DNA of 64,000 nucleotides from Pseudomonadota bacterium (GTDB taxonomy: Bacteria > Pseudomonadota > Alphaproteobacteria > Azospirillales > Azospirillaceae), in NCBI GenBank assembly GCA_023423695.1, contig JAFAFA010000080.1, positions 1 to 64,000 on the forward strand, read 5' to 3'. Made by a program: the position numbers and the translations under genes. The notes below the pieces were generated by a model that ran no database searches, was not told the DNA's origin, and worked only from the letters and a program-made list of their open reading frames with translations. Each line of letters begins with the position of its first letter. Within the stretch, counting starts at the first letter, position 1. Shown in pieces: positions 57,557 through 64,000 of this stretch.

Positions 57557-58873
57557 TTAGTGGATGCTCTCGCCGTGCAGGGCGAGGTCGAGACCGTCGC
57601 GCTCCACATCCTCGTCCACGCGCAGGCCCATCACCACGTCGATGGCCTTCAGCAGGACGAAGGAGCCGATGCCCGAGTAGATGATGGTGGCGACGATGCC
57701 GTAGACCTGGGTCAGGACCTGACCGGGGTTGCCTTCCAGCAGGCCGGCGGTGCCGCCGATGGCTTCCTGGGCGAAGACGCCGGTCAGGACCGCGCCGACG
57801 ATGCCGCCGATGCCGTGCACGCCGAAGGCGTCCAGCGAGTCGTCATAGCCGAGAGCCCGCTTCAGGCCGGTGGCGCCCCAGTAGCAGACCACGCCGGCGA
57901 CCACGCCGATGACCAGCGCGCCCATCGGTCCGACGAAGCCGGAGGCCGGGGTGATGGCGACCAGACCGCCGACGGCGCCGGAGATGATGCCGAGAACCGA
58001 CGGCTTGCCCTTCAGGACCCACTCCGCGAACATCCAGGCCAGGGCGGCGGCGGCGGCGGCGATCTGCGTGACCAGCATGGCCATGCCCGCACGGCTGTCG
58101 GCGGCCAGCGCCGAACCGGCGTTGAAGCCGAACCAGCCAACCCACAGCATGGCCGCGCCGACCAGGCTCAGCACCAGGTTGTGCGGGGCGAAGTTCTCGT
58201 TCGGGTAGCCCTTGCGCTTGCCGAGCACCAGCGCCGCGACCAGACCGGCCACGCCCGCGTTGATGTGGACGACGGTGCCGCCGGCATAGTCCAGCACGCC
58301 GTCACCCATCAGATAGCCGCCGGGACCCCAGACCCAGTGGGTGATCGGCGCGTAGATGACGACCGACCACAGGGCGGTGAAGACCAGCATGGAGGAGAAC
58401 TTCATGCGGTCGGCGAAGGCGCCGGTGATCAGGGCCGGGGTGATGATGGCGAAGGTCATCTGGAAGACGATGAAGACCGCTTCCGGGATCACGCCGGACA
58501 GGCTGTCCTTGGTCACGCCGGACAGCAGGGCCTTGCCGAGGCCGCCGATATACGGGCTGCCATCGCTGAAGGCCAGGCTGTAGCCCACCACGACCCAGAG
58601 GATCGACACCAGGCAGCAGATCGCGAAGCTCTGCATCACCGTGGCCAGGACGTTCTTCTTGCGGACCATGCCGCCGTAGAACAGGGCCAGGCCCGGAATG
58701 GTCATGAACAGCACCAGCGCCGTCGCCGTCAGCATCCAGGCGGTGTCGCCCGCGCTGAGCGTCGGTGCCGGGGCGGCCGCAGCCGCGTCCTGGGCAAGGG
58801 CTGCGGCCGGCAGGCCGACCGCGCCCAGAGCAACCGCCATCATCGGTGCGGCCAGAAGGAACAGACGGTTCAT
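57557..58873 (-). CDS. amtB: ammonium transporter AmtB
   Basis: Imports ammonium at low external nitrogen. The 438-residue inner-membrane protein has a cleavable signal (MNRLFLLAAPMMAVALGAVG, cleavage after ALA near 27) followed by eleven helices. Signatures are FYGGMVRKKNVLATVMQSFA, VIYAPITHWVWGPGGYLMGD, GGTVVHINAGVAGLVAALVL (pore His) and DAFGVHGIGGIVGAVLTG (second pore His). ATG 58873 lies at the start of the signal. No PII gene (glnK/glnZ) is adjacent; a sigma-54-like promoter lies upstream. Confidence 0.97.
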   Translation of the reverse strand: MNRLFLLAAPMMAVALGAVGLPAAALAQDAAAAAPAPTLSAGDTAWMLTATALVLFMTIPGLALFYGGMVRKKNVLATVMQSFAICCLVSILWVVVGYSLAFSDGSPYIGGLGKALLSGVTKDSLSGVIPEAVFIVFQMTFAIITPALITGAFADRMKFSSMLVFTALWSVVIYAPITHWVWGPGGYLMGDGVLDYAGGTVVHINAGVAGLVAALVLGKRKGYPNENFAPHNLVLSLVGAAMLWVGWFGFNAGSALAADSRAGMAMLVTQIAAAAAALAWMFAEWVLKGKPSVLGIISGAVGGLVAITPASGFVGPMGALVIGVVAGVVCYWGATGLKRALGYDDSLDAFGVHGIGGIVGAVLTGVFAQEAIGGTAGLLEGNPGQVLTQVYGIVATIIYSGIGSFVLLKAIDVVMGLRVDEDVERDGLDLALHGESIH

Positions 58874-59522
58874 CGAGGCTCCTCTTTCTCCAAAATCGCT
58901 CCCACCCCCTTGCGGCCGGCGCGGCACCGGAGGTGTTCCGCGCTCAAGCCACCGCATCGGGGCGACCCCGTCCCGGTCGCCCCGTCCCCGGCAAAGACGG
59001 GGCGGCGGACGGGACCGAGGACGCCTCCAGCGTTACAAGAAGCGTGCCAGTCCAAAACGGCTTGGAATCGTCAGGGTTGTCCTGGGGCGGTACCCCGGAA
59101 CAGGCATCCCCCGGCGAGTCGCGGGGCTGGTTTGCACAGGAAATGGGCAGATGCGAAAGCCAGCATTCCGCCGCAATTTTCGGGCTTTTGACCGACCGAA
59201 CGGGCGGGATGCGCAGGTTTGGCGCAGCCGTCTGGTTGCCATTCCGGCAGTTGGTCAAAAAATGTGCAGAAAACGGCCTGCGTGGCGGTCACTGCCGCCG
59301 CGGACGGCGAGAATGGGGCAGCCCTTCTACCCCTTCCATCCAGTCCGAACGGCTTGCCCCTCTTTCCGCCTAGGCGGGCGGGCGGGCGATGCGGCGGGTA
59401 AGCCGATCCAAACCCGCCGCCGGGCCTATTGGACATGGCCGCGAGATGTGGCACCGTCAACGCCTTCATCGGGAAGGCCGCAGCCGGGCGGCCGCAAGAA
59501 AAAGACAAAGGGGGTAACGGCC
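58874..59522. other. intergenic region between divergent amtB and glgC
   Basis: These 649 bases hold the likely sigma-54 promoter of amtB (59034-59049, minus) and a possible NtrC-type element at 59133-59149 (TGCAC-type arms around a short centre). No protein-coding frame stands out and no repeat was seen. The glgC promoter is not clear, although GGGGG 9 bases before its ATG gives a good ribosome binding site. Confidence 0.45.
59034..59049 (-). promoter_or_regulatory. sigma-54-like promoter of amtB
   Basis: The minus strand reads TGGCACGCTTCTTGTA, matching the -24/-12 consensus TGGCAC-N5-TTGC except for T in place of the final C. Transcription would start near 59023, leaving a 150-base leader to amtB. 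Ammonium transporter genes are classic NtrC/sigma-54 targets. Confidence 0.55.
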
Positions 59523-60794
59523 ATGCTCGACAAACGCGATCTGCGCCTCGCACCGCGACGTGCGGTAGCGCTGGTGCTGGCCGGCGGACGCGGAAGCCGT
59601 CTGAAGCAGTTGACCGACCGGCGGGCCAAGCCGGCTACCTATTTCGGCGGCAAGTACCGCATCATCGACTTCGCGCTGTCCAACTGCGTCAATTCCGGCT
59701 TCCGCCGCATCGGCGTGCTGACGCAGTACAAGTCGCACAGCCTCCTGCGCCACCTCCAGCGCGGCTGGAACGTCTTCCGCGGCGAGATGAACGAGTTCTG
59801 CGACCTGCTGCCCGCCCAGCAGCGCGTCAGCGAGACCGAGTGGTACCAGGGCACCGCCGACGCGGTGTACCAGAACCTGGACATCCTGCGCGACCATGAG
59901 CCGGAATATGTCCTGATCCTGGCCGGCGACCACATCTACAAGATGGATTACGGCGCGCTGCTGCTCGACCACATCGACCGGCAGGCCGACGTCACCGTCC
60001 CCTGCATCGCCGTCCCGCGCGAACAGGCGACCGGCTTCGGCGTGATGCACATCGACAACGACCGCCGCATCATCGATTTCGTCGAGAAGCCGGCCGACCC
60101 GCCGCCGATGCCCGGCCGTCCCGATCTGGCGCTGGCCAGCATGGGCATCTACGTCTTCAACGCCCAGTTCCTCTACGACCAGCTGGAGCGCGACGTCGCC
60201 ACCCCCGGCTCCAGCCGCGATTTCGGCAAGGACATCATCCCGCATCTGGTGAAGACCGGCGCGCGGATCATCGCCCACGACTATGCCGACAGCGCCATCA
60301 TCGACGCGCCCGACAACAGCCCCTACTGGCGCGACGTCGGCACCATCGACGCCTATTGGGAAGCCAACCTGGATCTCTGCCACGTCACGCCGCAGCTGAA
60401 CCTGTACAACCGCGACTGGCCGATCTTCACCTACCAGGAACAGCTGCCGCCGGCGAAGTTCGTCTTCGACGACAACAACCGCCGCGGCATGGCGGTGGAC
60501 AGCCTGGTGTCGGGCGGCTGCATCATTTCGGGATCCACCGTCCGGCGGTCGCTGCTGTTCAGCTCGGTCCGCGTCAACTCCTACAGCGAGCTGTACGAGG
60601 CGGTGGTGCTGCCGGAATGCGACATCGGCCGCCATTGCCGCCTGAAGAAGGTGGTGATCGACCGCGGCGTCAGCATCCCCAACGGCCTCGTCGTCGGCGA
60701 GGACGCGGAGCTGGACGCCAAGCGCTTCCACCGCAGCGAGGGCGGCGTCGTCCTGATCACCCGCGAGATGATCGAGAAGCTGCCGAAGGAATAA
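59523..60794 (+). CDS. glgC: glucose-1-phosphate adenylyltransferase (ADP-glucose pyrophosphorylase)
   Basis: Makes ADP-glucose for glycogen synthesis, the regulated step. The 423-residue protein has the N-terminal nucleotide-binding ALVLAGGRGSRLKQLTDRRA near residue 16, PATYFGGKYRIIDFALSNCV, the WYQGTADAVYQNLDI motif near residue 115, FVEKPADPPP (Lys contacts), and a C-terminal beta-helix (SGGCIISGSTVRRSLLFSSV). ATG 59523 has GGGGG about 9 bases upstream. glgA follows after an intercistronic hairpin; the order suggests a common transcript. Confidence 0.97.
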   Translation: MLDKRDLRLAPRRAVALVLAGGRGSRLKQLTDRRAKPATYFGGKYRIIDFALSNCVNSGFRRIGVLTQYKSHSLLRHLQRGWNVFRGEMNEFCDLLPAQQRVSETEWYQGTADAVYQNLDILRDHEPEYVLILAGDHIYKMDYGALLLDHIDRQADVTVPCIAVPREQATGFGVMHIDNDRRIIDFVEKPADPPPMPGRPDLALASMGIYVFNAQFLYDQLERDVATPGSSRDFGKDIIPHLVKTGARIIAHDYADSAIIDAPDNSPYWRDVGTIDAYWEANLDLCHVTPQLNLYNRDWPIFTYQEQLPPAKFVFDDNNRRGMAVDSLVSGGCIISGSTVRRSLLFSSVRVNSYSELYEAVVLPECDIGRHCRLKKVVIDRGVSIPNGLVVGEDAELDAKRFHRSEGGVVLITREMIEKLPKE

Positions 60795-60829
60795 GGCGGC
60801 ATATCGCCGCCCCCCGGCACGATGGCCCC

Positions 60830-60871
60830 GCGCCGATGCGGTCCGGCTCCCCACCGGACCCGCATCGGCGC
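60830..60871 (+). promoter_or_regulatory. intercistronic hairpin between glgC and glgA
   Basis: A 17-base-pair stem (GCGCCGATGCGGTCCGG against its complement, with one bulged C) and a seven-base loop lies in the 137-base gap. No T-run follows, so it may tune RNA stability or glgA translation rather than terminate. Confidence 0.5.
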
Positions 60872-60931
60872 TATACCATGCCTGCACCTCCCGCCTTTCA
60901 CCCCACCCGCCTTTCACCGAGTGCCTTCCCG

Positions 60932-62401
60932 ATGCGCGTCCTCTACGTCACGTCCGAATGCTACCCGATGGTCAAGACGGGGGGGCTCGCCGACGTGTCC
61001 GCCGCCCTGCCGCCGGCCCTGATCGCCGCCGGCGCCGATGTCCGCCTGCTGCTGCCGGGATATCCCGCCATCCTGAACAGCCTGCAGAACCTGCACGAGG
61101 TCGGCGACCTGATCACCGACCTGCCCGGCTGCGACCGCGCCCGGCTGTGCATCGGCCGCACGGCGGACGGGGTGCTGGCCTATGCGCTGGACGCACCGTC
61201 GCTGTACGACCGTCCCGGCAACCCCTATCTCGGCCCGGATGGCAAGGATTGGACCGACAACGCCCTGCGCTTCGCCGCCCTTGCCTGGGTCGCCGCCGGC
61301 TTCGCCGCCGAGACGTCCTACGACCCCTGGTGGCGGCCCGACATCCTGCACGGCCATGATTGGCAGGCCGGGCTGATCCCCGCCTATCTGGCCCTGCGTC
61401 CCGACCGTTTCGCCGGCCCCTTCCGGCCGGGCACGGTGCTGACCATCCACAACATCGCCTATCAGGGCCTGTTCGGCCCCTGGATGATGGGCGACATCGG
61501 CCTGCCGTCCTCCAGCTTCCGCGTCGACGGCGTCGAGTATTACGGCAACATCAGCTTCCTGAAGGCGGGTTGCTTCTACGCCGACCGCCTGACTACGGTC
61601 AGCCCGACCTATGCCAACGAGATCCAGACGGCGGAGCACGGCACCGGCCTGCAGGGCCTGCTCGCCACCCGGTCCGACGTGCTGACCGGCATCCTGAACG
61701 GCGTCGACTACGCGGTGTGGGACCCGGCGACCGACCCGCATCTGCCCGCCCGCTACACCCCCGACGATTTGGGTGGGAAGGATGCCTGCAAGTCCGACCT
61801 GCAATCCGCCTTCGGCCTGGACCGCCGCCCCGACGCGCCGCTGGCCGCCGTGGTCAGCCGCCTTACCTGGCACAAGGGGCTCGATCTGGTGCTGGAGGCC
61901 GCCTCGCAATGGGTGTCCTGGGGCGGCCAGCTGGTGGTGCTGGGCAGCGGCGACGCCTCCAGCGAGGCCGGTTTCCGCAACCTCGCCCAACGGCACCCAC
62001 AATCGGTCGGCGTCCGCATCGGCTATGACGAGCCGCTATCCCACCGCATCCAGGCCGGTTCCGACCTGTTCCTGGTGCCGTCCCGCTCGGAGCCCTGCGG
62101 CCTGACCCAGCTCTACGCCCTGAAATACGGCACCCTGCCGCTGGTCCGCCGCACCGGCGGCCTCGCCGACACGGTGATCGACGCCAACCCCGCCGCCAGC
62201 GCCGACGGCAGCGCCACCGGCTTCCAGTTCGTCAACGCCACCGGCCAGGAACTGGTCTGGGCGTTGCGCCGCGCCATGGGCGTCTACCGCAAGCCCGACC
62301 GCTGGCAGGCGATGCAGCGCCGCGCCATGACGCGGGACTTCGGCTGGCACGGCCCGGCGGAGGAGTATATGGAGCTGTACCGGGGGCTCGGCGGGCGGTG
62401 A
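60932..62401 (+). CDS. glgA: glycogen synthase
   Basis: Extends glycogen chains with ADP-glucose. The 489-residue GT5 enzyme shows MRVLYVTSECYPMVKTGGLA (KTGGL ADP-glucose motif) at the N-terminus, DILHGHDWQAGLIPAYLAL near residue 130, GILNGVDYAVWDPATD, and the C-terminal PSRSEPCGLTQLYALKYGTL motif (catalytic Glu). The ATG at 60932 gives the typical start but has a poor ribosome binding site; an upstream ATG at 60879 is possible. It is likely cotranscribed with glgC. Confidence 0.96.
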   Translation: MRVLYVTSECYPMVKTGGLADVSAALPPALIAAGADVRLLLPGYPAILNSLQNLHEVGDLITDLPGCDRARLCIGRTADGVLAYALDAPSLYDRPGNPYLGPDGKDWTDNALRFAALAWVAAGFAAETSYDPWWRPDILHGHDWQAGLIPAYLALRPDRFAGPFRPGTVLTIHNIAYQGLFGPWMMGDIGLPSSSFRVDGVEYYGNISFLKAGCFYADRLTTVSPTYANEIQTAEHGTGLQGLLATRSDVLTGILNGVDYAVWDPATDPHLPARYTPDDLGGKDACKSDLQSAFGLDRRPDAPLAAVVSRLTWHKGLDLVLEAASQWVSWGGQLVVLGSGDASSEAGFRNLAQRHPQSVGVRIGYDEPLSHRIQAGSDLFLVPSRSEPCGLTQLYALKYGTLPLVRRTGGLADTVIDANPAASADGSATGFQFVNATGQELVWALRRAMGVYRKPDRWQAMQRRAMTRDFGWHGPAEEYMELYRGLGGR

Positions 62402-62517
62402 GCGCCCTTGGGAGGGGGAGCCGGACGCGATAGCACCGGCCGCCCCACCACACCATCATTGCGCCCATCCGCTGTCCGCCCTATGTTCCCGGCAAACTCT
62501 CGCTTGTCCGGGCCCCG

Positions 62518-64000
<1,483 letters not shown>

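Overview
The window is GC-rich, densely coded chromosomal DNA of an alphaproteobacterium, most likely Azospirillum or a close Rhodospirillales relative. This rests on overall gene content and protein character rather than any single marker: a coenzyme-B12-dependent ribonucleotide reductase, the aroA-cmk-rpsA cluster, the FYDLN-type TIGR02300 protein next to tRNA-Ala, a napEDABC periplasmic nitrate reductase operon, an ammonium transporter with a sigma-54-like promoter, glycogen and trehalose synthesis genes, and an EcfG-type stress promoter. No insertion sequence, prophage, CRISPR array or rRNA operon was seen.

Layout. 1-8.4 kb: the 5' part of ppdK, a GGDEF/EAL signalling protein and nrdJ (all minus), then a PRC-barrel protein. 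8.4-13.5 kb: rpsA, cmk and aroA on the minus strand, a probable small RNA, a TIGR02300 protein and tRNA-Ala. 13.6-18.7 kb: GntR regulator and sugar kinase (divergent), a LuxR-type regulator, a LysE-family exporter, tRNA-Val and an N-formylglutamate amidohydrolase. 18.7-24.8 kb: a second copy of the small-RNA motif, otsA behind a clear EcfG-type promoter, glucokinase, a ModE-like HTH protein, two membrane proteins and an rRNA/tRNA methyltransferase. 24.8-32.9 kb: a tail-anchored protein resembling sigma-70 region 1.1, msrA, a PAS protein overlapping an FtsK-type translocase that lacks the membrane domain, DinB and PPOX proteins, a 7TMR-DISM histidine kinase and an MgtC-family protein.

32.9-37.4 kb holds napEDABC behind a perfect FNR-type palindrome and a leader hairpin. 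37.4-43.1 kb: an intergenic inverted repeat, a PAS protein, carB, greA and a second repeat cluster. 43.1-54.4 kb: a hydrolase, chrA, an Lrp/AsnC regulator, an ELM1-like protein with two 2-oxoglutarate/Fe(II) oxygenases, an ATP-dependent DNA ligase with its partner exonuclease, psuG, and an RTX-repeat secreted protein. 54.7-64 kb: a catalase-family protein, an IalB-like protein, a pirin, amtB, glgC-glgA and the start of lepA.

Functional themes are carbon storage and osmoprotection (glgC, glgA, otsA, glk), nitrogen metabolism (nap, amtB), redox and stress protection (msrA, catalase family, DNA ligase/exonuclease pair), and core information processing (rpsA, greA, lepA, carB, nrdJ). The most promising less-described items are the paired small-RNA loci sharing a UUUCCUCC motif, the stand-alone sigma-1.1-like membrane protein, the soluble FtsK translocase, and the nap leader hairpin. 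All product calls come from reading protein sequence and motifs; no database search was possible.
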